DNA of 64,000 bases, taken from the NCBI GenBank assembly GCA_001899315.1, contig MOYA01000001.1:124001-188000 (forward strand), given 5' to 3'. A model generated the notes under the pieces. That model was not told where the DNA came from and ran no database searches. It was given only the letters and a program-made list of their open reading frames with translations. A program made the position numbers and the translations under genes. Below are positions 50,737 through 58,978 of the stretch, piece after piece; within the stretch, counting starts at the first letter, position 1; every line of letters begins with the position of its first letter. The stretch comes from Candidatus Obscuribacter phosphatis (GTDB lineage: Bacteria; Cyanobacteriota; Vampirovibrionia; Obscuribacterales; Obscuribacteraceae).

Positions 50737-52104
50737 CTATTTGTCTGTTTTGCCTTTCACCTTGTCGATAATGCCTTGCAAGAAGCCCTTGCTATTTTTG
50801 CTGCCGCTCTGACCGGCATTTTTCTCGCTTGATGAGGCTTTGGCTTTGCTTAGCTTGATTGGTTTGCCCTGCTTGATTGTCAATAAGGCTTCTTTAACCT
50901 CGCCGGCTTTGGCAAATCTATCTTCAGGTTTCTTATTTAAAAGTTTCATGACAACCAGGTTGAGGTCTTCCGGTATGTCTAAGTCTTGAAAGCGTTGTGT
51001 CAACGATTTCGGTTCTTCACTCACTTGTTTGAAGGCTAATCTGACCGGATTGGATGAACTCAGGGGCAGCTTGCCGCTCAAGGCTTCGTACATAACACAG
51101 CCCAGGCTGTAGAGGTCTGAGGAGGGGCTGAGTTTTTCGCCCAAGCACTGTTCCGGGCTCATATAAGAGGGGTTGCCGAACTCTTCGCCTTCTGGGGTCA
51201 TATACTTGGTCTCACGACCGGGATTGGGTAAAACCTTGGCTATACCAAGATCTGAGATTTTGACAAAGTCTCTTTTGTCGGTCGACTTCAACAGATAAAT
51301 ATTCGATGGCTTGAGATCGCGGTGCAACATATTTTCTTTGTGTGCATAGTCTAGAGCTTCCGCGACCTGAATAAAGATGTCTACAACCCTTGGCACATCA
51401 AGAAAACCTTCGTTCTTAATTACTTCGGCAAGCGAGGGGCCTGCTAAGAAATCCATGACCAAAAAGGGATAACCTTTGCTCGATAGTCCAAAGTCATAAA
51501 CCGAGGCTAAATGTGCATGGTCTAGTTCTTGGGCGCGTCTTGCTTCTTGTTCTAGACGTTTGAGGGTGCGTTTGTTTTCAAAAGGCTTGCGGTGAAAAAT
51601 TTTTACCGCAAGTACGTTTTCGATGTTTTTAGATTTGGCTTGATAAACATAGCTTAGCGTGCCTTTGCCGATGCGCTCTTGAAATGAATAACCCAGATCG
51701 GCTATGTCTTTCAGTTCTACGTTGGGGTCGAAGCGACGCACCGGCTTGGCTTGCTGGGGCTGATTAGCCAGTTTGATGATATGACCTTGGTCTTTATCAT
51801 CAGGCGCATCAGCACTTGGCTCGGCGCCTTCCTGACCGGCAGCCGGTTCGCCAAGGTCGTCTTCTTCAGCCAAGTTATCGGCATCACCTAGGTTGCTAAA
51901 AGCATTGAGTGAGCCTTGCTCGGCTCTTTGCTTTCTTTCATTAGGTTTCGAGGCTGACTTAATGTCTGATAGGTCTCGGTCGGCAAAACAAGCGCAAAAA
52001 CCCGGTCTTATTGTCATCGAGTCGGGAGAGACTCGCTTAACTGGAAAGACCGGTTTGCCGCACTGCGAGCAAATTTCTCTTAGAAATTTGATTTCAGATT
52101 CCAT
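50737..52104 (-). CDS. Ser/Thr protein kinase with N-terminal Cys-rich motif
   Basis: 455 residues from the ATG at 52104; an earlier reading from 52155 would overlap upp. The N-terminus has C12-x-x-C15 and C37-x-C39, a possible small zinc site (ICSQCGKPVFPVK), then a disordered acidic linker. The kinase domain (about 140-400) has the Gly-rich loop GKGTLSYVYQA, the Lys in LAVKIF, the catalytic loop HRDLKPSNI, DLG in place of DFG (KISDLGIAKV) and the SPEQ segment. C-terminal Lys/Ser-rich tail. It should be an active soluble kinase, as DLG is tolerated in bacterial kinases. In the same leftward run as upp and dxr. Confidence 0.93.
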   Translation of the reverse strand: MESEIKFLREICSQCGKPVFPVKRVSPDSMTIRPGFCACFADRDLSDIKSASKPNERKQRAEQGSLNAFSNLGDADNLAEEDDLGEPAAGQEGAEPSADAPDDKDQGHIIKLANQPQQAKPVRRFDPNVELKDIADLGYSFQERIGKGTLSYVYQAKSKNIENVLAVKIFHRKPFENKRTLKRLEQEARRAQELDHAHLASVYDFGLSSKGYPFLVMDFLAGPSLAEVIKNEGFLDVPRVVDIFIQVAEALDYAHKENMLHRDLKPSNIYLLKSTDKRDFVKISDLGIAKVLPNPGRETKYMTPEGEEFGNPSYMSPEQCLGEKLSPSSDLYSLGCVMYEALSGKLPLSSSNPVRLAFKQVSEEPKSLTQRFQDLDIPEDLNLVVMKLLNKKPEDRFAKAGEVKEALLTIKQGKPIKLSKAKASSSEKNAGQSGSKNSKGFLQGIIDKVKGKTDK

Positions 52105-52126
52105 CAACCAAGCTGAATAGAGAGCT

Positions 52127-52765
52127 TTAGGTGCCGAAAATGCGGTCGCCGGCATCGCCGAGACCAGGCACTATATAGCCTTTTTCGTTCAGTTTTTCGT
52201 CTACTGATGCACAGGTAATGTGCACATCGCTGTATACCGAATGCACTTTTTTGATACCTTCAGGGGCTGCCACAAACGACACCAGGTGAATGTTTTCTAC
52301 TTTCATCTTTTTGAAAAGATCGATGGCGGCAACGGCTGAACCACCGGTGGCGAGCATGGGGTCAAGCACAAAGACCCGGCAGTCGTTGGGTAGCGAGTCG
52401 GGTAGTTTGGCGTAATAAGACTTGGCTTCCAGAGTTTCTTCGTCTCTTTTGAGACCGACATGATAGATTCGAGCTGCCGGCAAAAGGTGCTGAGCCGCTT
52501 CAGCCATAACCAATCCGGCTCTCAGTACCGGCGCCAAAATGACATAATCGGTCATTGAGACACCTTTAGCCGGTCCGACTGGGGTTTCGACCCCGACTTC
52601 TCTTGTCTTCATGGCGCGGCAGGCTTCATAAACCAGGTGCTCTGAGAGCGAAATGGCATAACGTCTAAATTTGTGCGGGGCTGTTTGATAGTCCCTGATT
52701 TTGGTCAGCAAATGCTGCACCAGCGGGTGGTCAACTACCTGTACCTGCTTATCGAGCGCGATCAT
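52127..52765 (-). CDS. upp: Uracil phosphoribosyltransferase
   Basis: 212 residues. Salvage enzyme converting uracil and PRPP to UMP. The PRPP-binding loop is present as VFVLDPMLATGGSAVAAID, with HLVSFVAAPEG and the uracil-binding C-terminal segment GYIVPGLGDAGDRIFGT, plus the N-terminal VVDHPLVQHLLTKIRDY. Complete and typical length. The kinase gene starts 22 bases downstream and dxr ends 27 bases upstream. Confidence 0.97.
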   Translation of the reverse strand: MIALDKQVQVVDHPLVQHLLTKIRDYQTAPHKFRRYAISLSEHLVYEACRAMKTREVGVETPVGPAKGVSMTDYVILAPVLRAGLVMAEAAQHLLPAARIYHVGLKRDEETLEAKSYYAKLPDSLPNDCRVFVLDPMLATGGSAVAAIDLFKKMKVENIHLVSFVAAPEGIKKVHSVYSDVHITCASVDEKLNEKGYIVPGLGDAGDRIFGT

Positions 52766-52792
52766 CTCAAATCTCCCTGGGATGAAGATGGG

Positions 52793-54013
52793 CTACACCG
52801 CCACGAGGCTTACTGATTTTTCTCTAGCCCATCGGTCGGCTTCTAGTATATCGCCAAGCTGCGGTGCTTTAATAGGCTTGTGTGCAGATAGTGTTCTTTC
52901 TATCGTGCGGGCGATGTCAGTAAATGTAATCGTGCCCTTCAAGAAGCTATCCACGGCAATTTCATTGGCGGCATTCAAAACACAGGCGCTTGAATCGTCT
53001 GTGGCGGCAACCTCTTGCGCCATAGCCAGACAAGGGAAGCGACTGAAACTTGGTTTTTCGAAAGTGAGGTCTTTGAGCTCGCTCAAACTGAGGCGCGGCA
53101 CACGGGCAGACGGCACTCTCTGTGGATGATAGAGGGCAAAGTGAATGGGCAGGCGCATGTCGGGCAGTCCCAGTTGTCCCACTATTGAGCCATCGACAAA
53201 CTCTACTGCCGAGTGCAGTATCGATTGCGGGTGAATAACCACTTCAATTTTGTGCGCCGGAATAGAGAAGAGCCAACGCGCTTCGATTACTTCCAAGCCT
53301 TTATTCATCAAAGTCGCAGAGTCGATTGTGATCTTGGCGCCCATCGACCAATTGGGATGCTTTAAGGCATCAGATACGGTGGCACGAGCCATGGCTTCTT
53401 CCGACCAGGTACGAAATGGTCCGCCCGAGCCTGTCAGTAAAAGCTTTTCTACTTCGCCCGCTTGTTCGAGGCTTTTGCCTGCCGCCTGCGCCTTCAAAAT
53501 ACTGGCTTCCAGCGATTGATAAATAGCCGAATGTTCCGAGTCGACCGGCACGATCTTAGAGCCGTGTTTGGCTGCCAATTCATTAACTAAATGACCGGCC
53601 GCCACCATTGTTTCTTTGTTGGCTAGGGCAATGGTTTTGCCGGTTTTGATTGCTTCTAGGGTCGGCTTTACGCCAAGAAAGCCCACCACCGCCGTTACCA
53701 CTGTTTTAACAGCAGGATGGGTGGCACAGGCGATTAGACCTTCTTCACCGACAAGTATTTCAGTTTTTTTACCGCTTTTAAAATAATCTGCCAAACTGGC
53801 GCGCAATGACTCTCGGTCGCTGTCGCTCGGTACAGCCACCAACTCAGGTTCGAATTGGACAATCTGCTGGCTGAGAAGGTCAAGGTTTGAGGCGCCTGCC
53901 GCCAGTGCCGCCACCTTTAAAACCGGCGCCCCCGGTGCTAAGTGCTCGCTTTGCAAAATGTCGAGCGTCTGTCTGCCAATCGAGCCGGTTGAGCCCAAAA
54001 TACTGATAGCCAA
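52793..54013 (-). CDS. dxr: 1-Deoxy-D-xylulose 5-phosphate reductoisomerase
   Basis: About 406 residues from the TTG at 54013 (AAGGGG about 6 bases upstream), which gives the usual N-terminus; an in-frame TTG at 54040 gives 9 more. NADPH-binding ISILGSTGSIGRQTLDIL, the active-site motifs VPVDSEHSAIYQSLE, LTGSGGPFRTW, KITIDSATLMNKGLEVIEA, and PQSILHSAVEFVDGS are all present. Second step of the non-mevalonate isoprenoid pathway, which fits a bacterium of the cyanobacterial lineage. In the leftward run with upp. Confidence 0.97.
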   Translation of the reverse strand: MAISILGSTGSIGRQTLDILQSEHLAPGAPVLKVAALAAGASNLDLLSQQIVQFEPELVAVPSDSDRESLRASLADYFKSGKKTEILVGEEGLIACATHPAVKTVVTAVVGFLGVKPTLEAIKTGKTIALANKETMVAAGHLVNELAAKHGSKIVPVDSEHSAIYQSLEASILKAQAAGKSLEQAGEVEKLLLTGSGGPFRTWSEEAMARATVSDALKHPNWSMGAKITIDSATLMNKGLEVIEARWLFSIPAHKIEVVIHPQSILHSAVEFVDGSIVGQLGLPDMRLPIHFALYHPQRVPSARVPRLSLSELKDLTFEKPSFSRFPCLAMAQEVAATDDSSACVLNAANEIAVDSFLKGTITFTDIARTIERTLSAHKPIKAPQLGDILEADRWAREKSVSLVAV

Positions 54014-54080
54014 AGCAAAACCCCTTGTCTGTATAGACAAGATTGTGCCAGATAGCTGGGGTAATCACATGAAAGAACCC

Positions 54081-55226
54081 TTAAAAGCGCTTCGGAGGCA
54101 GTGCTGGAGGCAATTCTAACCTTGGAATGGCATTGCTTTGAATCAGACCCTTTAGGGTTGTCAATGCAGCTTCTCTGTAGGCGGCCTGGTCGCCGCTGCC
54201 GCCCCAGAAGCCATAGAAGCCATTGGCTCTTCTGTCCCAATAGGGATCGTAGGGTCTCATCGGCAAATAGCCATTGCCTTGGCGCTTCATACCGTTATCG
54301 CCCAGAGTATTATCCGAACTCATGCGAGCCGCCCGGTTTAAAGAGATGGCATCGTCTAATTTGCGTATCAAGACAGGATCTTTCAAGTCAACCGGCTGTC
54401 CGGTCAAAGCTTGCCCGACTATACCTTTCATTGCCTGGGCCATATAGACGTCGGCCAGCCAGATTTTCAAATAAGGATTGTCAGATGTGCGCACACCCTC
54501 TCTCAAGGTGGTCTCTAGGGTGTTGAGGCTTCTATCTGAGAGCCCCGACATGCGTTGATAATATTGAAATGCCGAAGCGGCCCCGTCTCGGTTCGGATCG
54601 GTTTGGCGATTGAAGTCAAGGAAGCCGCCTGCGCCCTGGGTTTCGGCTGTTACAGTCTGCGAAATGTCTTTGTTGTAGGCGATCATGACGTCGTTTCTAA
54701 GCTTGGTCAGATCGGTCGAATCTTTAGGCGTCGTGAGAAACTGAAGATTTGGCGGGAAATAGTGAAACTCTTTGGGTTTAGCGGTGCCGTCATTGAAATA
54801 AAAGAAGTAACCCTTGCTGTCTACCCACGGGGTTATCTTCACTCCGGGCGGCATATCGGTAATCTTGAGATTGTCAAAGTCGCGGCTATGGTATTTGCCT
54901 GCGTATGAGAGTTTCTTCTCAAAATCTTTGTCGTTATAAGAGAGCTCTAGCGTTTTGCCGGTTATATTGAGAGCCAGTCTTTCAGAGACCGGCGGCAAGG
55001 GTTGGTCGGCCGGTCTGACAATAGGACGATCCTGTGGCTGCACCGCCGGACGATCTTGTGCCGGCTGAGGTTTCACTTCTGGTTTTTGACGCAACAGATC
55101 GAGCGGATCGCCCAAAGTCGGGCGCGGACCAGTCCGTTTATCGCCGGTAACCAGGTCGAAGTTCGGCTCCTGCCTGCGGTTATTCTCTTGCGGATTGTCT
55201 GCCAAGCTGAAGTCCCCTGCTTTCAA
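54081..55226 (-). CDS. Uncharacterised Pro-rich protein
   Basis: 381 residues from a TTG; no ATG in a good position. The first 90 residues are disordered and Pro/Arg/Gln-rich (QDRPAVQPQDRPIVRPADQP). A middle domain (about 90-200) is mixed alpha/beta with LELSYNDKDFEKKLSYAG, GVKITPWVDSKGYFFYFND. A C-terminal helical part (about 210-345) contains AFQYYQRMSGLSDRSLN and KIWLADVYMAQAMKGIVG, and a Trp/Tyr/Gly-rich loop near the end (YDPYWDRRANGFYGFWGG). No signal peptide; family not recognised. First of the leftward run leading to dxr and upp. Confidence 0.65.
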   Translation of the reverse strand: MKAGDFSLADNPQENNRRQEPNFDLVTGDKRTGPRPTLGDPLDLLRQKPEVKPQPAQDRPAVQPQDRPIVRPADQPLPPVSERLALNITGKTLELSYNDKDFEKKLSYAGKYHSRDFDNLKITDMPPGVKITPWVDSKGYFFYFNDGTAKPKEFHYFPPNLQFLTTPKDSTDLTKLRNDVMIAYNKDISQTVTAETQGAGGFLDFNRQTDPNRDGAASAFQYYQRMSGLSDRSLNTLETTLREGVRTSDNPYLKIWLADVYMAQAMKGIVGQALTGQPVDLKDPVLIRKLDDAISLNRAARMSSDNTLGDNGMKRQGNGYLPMRPYDPYWDRRANGFYGFWGGSGDQAAYREAALTTLKGLIQSNAIPRLELPPALPPKRF

Positions 55227-55370
55227 CGCTCACTTTTACAGCTATAGCATAGGCTAGCCTTGCTTGCGCCGCACGTCAATGTGGCGAATACGAAAGATTA
55301 GATATGGTCAGGTGCTAGACTGGGGCATCGGAGCGCCCAGCCCTATTAGTTTTTCATAATTGAGATTGAT

Positions 55371-58300
55371 TTGCGCAAGAAACAGGCCCAAGCAAAGCTG
55401 AAAGTGTTGAACGGGGGCTTCCTCCTTTCCATTTTTATTTGGCAGACTTTTGCGCCAGTTCTAGCTCAGCCTGCCTTACTTCGCTCTGAAGAATTTGTCA
55501 GTTTGAAGCAGAACGAAAATACTGGGGTAAGCGCCTGGTTCAATGAGATAGAACTGAATTCGCCAGGTGAGACTTTTGTTTTGGCTGTCGATGGAAAGCC
55601 TCTGCAAAAGCTTTCGCTTGAGGAGATCAAGAAACTTCTTGACGGACCCTATGGTTCTACTTTGTCTTTAGAGTTGGCCGATTCTCTTGGGCAAACTGCA
55701 GTGAAAACTGTGGTTCGGCAGCCATTGATAAAGCCTACTTCCGAAAATTTAAATCCATTTTTGCATTTTCAAACTTTAGACGCTGCCAATCGCATATCCT
55801 TCGGCAATTTGCTTGAGTTGTCTAGCGTCAATTCAGATATCCTTGCCAAAGCTTCTTGCGATAAGGCAATCGAAGCGATGGAGCAAGGCGGTATGCATTA
55901 TCCGATGGCATACTTCAATGCAGTTTTGTTGCAGCAAGCAGTAGGCGATTTTGCCAGCGCTGATATTTATTTTGAGAAACTGCTCAAAGAAATGAACCGA
56001 ACGGGTGAGCCGATAGAGCCTTCAGTTTATTTTGCCGAACTTGTGCGAAATCTTGTTGCTCTAGGTAAGGTGAGCCAGGCTGAGAAGTTATGCAGAAGTT
56101 TTCAGACCATTAGCAAAGCAAGAGCAAAAGAACAAGTGGGCGGTTACCGTTCGCCCCAGCTTCTTGAGCTGACAGAACTTTATGCCATTATTCCAACTAG
56201 TTCGGCTAAGGCTTGTGGTCTGGCATTGGCTAAAGAACTTGCAGATGAAGTTTCATCTTCCAAGGCGGTAGTCTTTTCTGATGAATGGCTTCGTTTTGCT
56301 CAGGTAATTCAGTCTTATGGTATGACCGAGAGCGCGCTCTTAATCTGTGCTCAATTGGTTACTAAGCCTAAGATTGAAAGATCGAAATTTTATCTGCACT
56401 ATTGTAGAGCCAGGCTAGAGGCTGAACTTGGTCTATTTGCCGCCGCAGAAAATGAGCTTTTAAGTTTGAAAGATAGTATTGCCAAGCTTCCCGATAAACA
56501 GCGCCAGCTTCTCGACCGTTTGCCGGCATTTTTCCCCCGACTGGCTGATCTTGATAGCGCTTTGCTCAGCGTTGCTAAGCACAAAGTACCTGCTGCACCG
56601 CCTCCACTCAAGCCGACTTCGCTTACTTTCGATTATCCAGCCGATACATCGGGGCTAGTTCTGGCAAGAGACGCTCAACTTCTAATTGAGCAGCGAAAAT
56701 TTGATCAAGTGAAAGTAAAGACAAACAAACTTGTCTCAAAATTTGCTGATTCTCGGGCGGCTAAGGCGGGGCAAGCAATAAGACAGAATTATTTCAGCAC
56801 TTGTTTGCATCTGGCGAGAAAGTTGACTGATTGCGGGCAATTGAAGCAGAGCCAAGAACTTTTGAATAAATTGAAGCAAGTCTGTATGGTCAAGCAAGAT
56901 CTCGACTATGACCATGATATCTCTCTGCCGATGATTGCTTCCGAGCTTGCCTATATCAATTACAAAAAGACAGCAGATCCTGATTGGCAAGGCTTTTGGA
57001 CGGCTATGCAGGGAACCCCTAGAGCTGGTCTTGAACAATCTGCATCTAAAGAAGCTAGTTCTAAAGATTTTAGTGCCGAAGATTCTCGTTCAAATAATCT
57101 GCGTCATTTGGCCGTGGCTTTTCATCAAGCAGGTGAGAGCAAGAGAGCGACGCTCTTTATTGATGGAGCGTTGCAGCAAGCTGAGAAGAGACCTGATGCA
57201 AATGGGCTGAGTTTGCTATACACAGACGCTGCAAGAATCTATGCCTGCCAGGGAGATTTTTCTTTGGTGCGCACGCTTTGCACAAAGTCCCTAGCTTATA
57301 AGCCCGATATCGATGAGAGGGTTGCAAATTCTCTGGTCGAACTATGCCAGACGCTTGATTCACGCGGACGCACTCAAGAAGCTTTAGAGATTTTGTTAGG
57401 TTATGAAAAGGTGATATCGTTAGATGCGCGCGCCTGGATTTGTGGTCCGATAGATAGAGAGAAAGCTCTTTTGTATATGAGATTAGGCAATAATCTAGCG
57501 GCACTTTCATCTCTTAAACAAACCTTTCAAGATGATGAGATTTTGAGCCCCCGAGACAGTCTATTGTCTGCGCAAATTTCGGAACGCCTTGGCGACAAGC
57601 CAGCTGCCGCTAGAGCGTATTTGAATGCGGTCGGCCCCACTTGTACGCTATCAGAATCTGAAAAAGAGAAGATCATCAAGAAAGCAATCGACCTTTGCAG
57701 AAGCTCCTCTAAATTGGAAGCGCCAATACTCTCAAGAGCTTATCTGGAATTAAGTGGACTTGAGTATGAGCGCAATGCAGAACTTTCTCTTTCTTTAAGA
57801 GAGAAAGCTTGTGAGCTATTGTCCGATTCAGACAAGGAGAAGCCACGTTTGCTTGAGTCGATAGTTTGGCTTAAGGGCTATTTGGCAGAAAAACAGAACT
57901 CTGCTGGCCATAAGAATATTGATAAACAACGGTCAGATAGACTTTTGAGAGAAAGAATACTCTTTGCCAAAAAGGCTTTGGACCTGGCATTGCGTCAGAA
58001 AAAAGGCGATGCTGTGCATTATTATTTGGCTCTTGCTTTGCTGGAGGTGCAAGCCGGTTTAGTGGACGCTGCCATCAATCATGCCAGACAAGCCATTGAG
58101 ACATACAATTCTGAATATGCCAATTGTGCAAAGTATGAGTATTTAATTGATTGTAGATTGCCCTGTGCCCTAGTGGCGGCTGGTCGTGTGGAATTGGCTG
58201 CTTCTATCCTCGACGAGGCTCAAGCCAGGGTCGATTCGTGTGCCGGTCTCGGCAGTCTTCCTGCGCAGATTCAGATGATGCACCGCTTTAGATTTTGTAT

Positions 58301-58832
58301 GGGACAAAACGATTTTTTGCAGGCAGAGCAGATACTTGATAAATTTCTAGAAACTGATTTAAATCAAGGGCATTATGCACCACCAGAGCATAATGTCCAT
58401 ATATGCCGCGGTCCGGCAGAGTATCCTGTGGAAGCAAGTCAGAGCCTGGTGGTGAGTCTACTCGATGTAATTAGAAGCGCTTCTGGGCAAGCGACGGGTT
58501 CCCTTAAACTGAGGATGCTTGAGAAAATTCTTGCTGCCCAGAAAAAGCAGTTTGAGCCGAATGACTATCGCATAGCTTTAACTCAATGCGCTTTGGGTGC
58601 CTATCTGCAGTCGTCCGGCTTTAACGATAAGGCAGTGGTTGTCTTGCAGTCGGCGATGGAAACAATGCACATTTATGAAAACATGCACTATATTTCAGAG
58701 AAAGTAAATCCAGCATATTTTGCGGCATTGGAAAAATTACACAGACACTCCGAGATAGAATCTTTCAAGCAACTGGTCAATGATGATTGGAAGAACTGGA
58801 AACGCAAAGCTAAGTCAAGGGAGCGCCGTTGA
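55371..58832 (+). CDS. Large exported TPR protein with PDZ-like N-terminus
   Basis: 1153 residues from a TTG. Signal peptide (VLNGGFLLSIFIWQTFAPVLAQ). Residues about 65-125 look like half of a PDZ domain (FVLAVDGKPLQKLSLEEIKKL, GPYGSTLSLELAD). The remainder is a chain of TPR-type helical pairs, for example MEQGGMHYPMAYFNAVLLQQ, VASADIYFEKLL-like units, EALEILLGYEKVI, AGLVDAAINHARQAIE and FNDKAVVVLQSAME. No catalytic motifs. Base composition is slightly more AT-rich than its neighbours. A likely periplasmic scaffold. It is 146 bases upstream of the LRR-serpin gene; that gap has no clear hairpin, so co-transcription is possible. Confidence 0.82.
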   Translation: MRKKQAQAKLKVLNGGFLLSIFIWQTFAPVLAQPALLRSEEFVSLKQNENTGVSAWFNEIELNSPGETFVLAVDGKPLQKLSLEEIKKLLDGPYGSTLSLELADSLGQTAVKTVVRQPLIKPTSENLNPFLHFQTLDAANRISFGNLLELSSVNSDILAKASCDKAIEAMEQGGMHYPMAYFNAVLLQQAVGDFASADIYFEKLLKEMNRTGEPIEPSVYFAELVRNLVALGKVSQAEKLCRSFQTISKARAKEQVGGYRSPQLLELTELYAIIPTSSAKACGLALAKELADEVSSSKAVVFSDEWLRFAQVIQSYGMTESALLICAQLVTKPKIERSKFYLHYCRARLEAELGLFAAAENELLSLKDSIAKLPDKQRQLLDRLPAFFPRLADLDSALLSVAKHKVPAAPPPLKPTSLTFDYPADTSGLVLARDAQLLIEQRKFDQVKVKTNKLVSKFADSRAAKAGQAIRQNYFSTCLHLARKLTDCGQLKQSQELLNKLKQVCMVKQDLDYDHDISLPMIASELAYINYKKTADPDWQGFWTAMQGTPRAGLEQSASKEASSKDFSAEDSRSNNLRHLAVAFHQAGESKRATLFIDGALQQAEKRPDANGLSLLYTDAARIYACQGDFSLVRTLCTKSLAYKPDIDERVANSLVELCQTLDSRGRTQEALEILLGYEKVISLDARAWICGPIDREKALLYMRLGNNLAALSSLKQTFQDDEILSPRDSLLSAQISERLGDKPAAARAYLNAVGPTCTLSESEKEKIIKKAIDLCRSSSKLEAPILSRAYLELSGLEYERNAELSLSLREKACELLSDSDKEKPRLLESIVWLKGYLAEKQNSAGHKNIDKQRSDRLLRERILFAKKALDLALRQKKGDAVHYYLALALLEVQAGLVDAAINHARQAIETYNSEYANCAKYEYLIDCRLPCALVAAGRVELAASILDEAQARVDSCAGLGSLPAQIQMMHRFRFCMGQNDFLQAEQILDKFLETDLNQGHYAPPEHNVHICRGPAEYPVEASQSLVVSLLDVIRSASGQATGSLKLRMLEKILAAQKKQFEPNDYRIALTQCALGAYLQSSGFNDKAVVVLQSAMETMHIYENMHYISEKVNPAYFAALEKLHRHSEIESFKQLVNDDWKNWKRKAKSRERR

Positions 58833-58978
58833 GCGCGGTTCTTTACTGCCGATACTTTCTTTTTAGTTTGGTTTAGGTTTCTCGCCGAGCGGGAATCTTT
58901 AGGTCAATTAGAATTTGGCAGCTCAATTCGGAATCCCTGGTTTAGTAGACTGTTCGAAATTTCGGTGGGATAGAAGAA

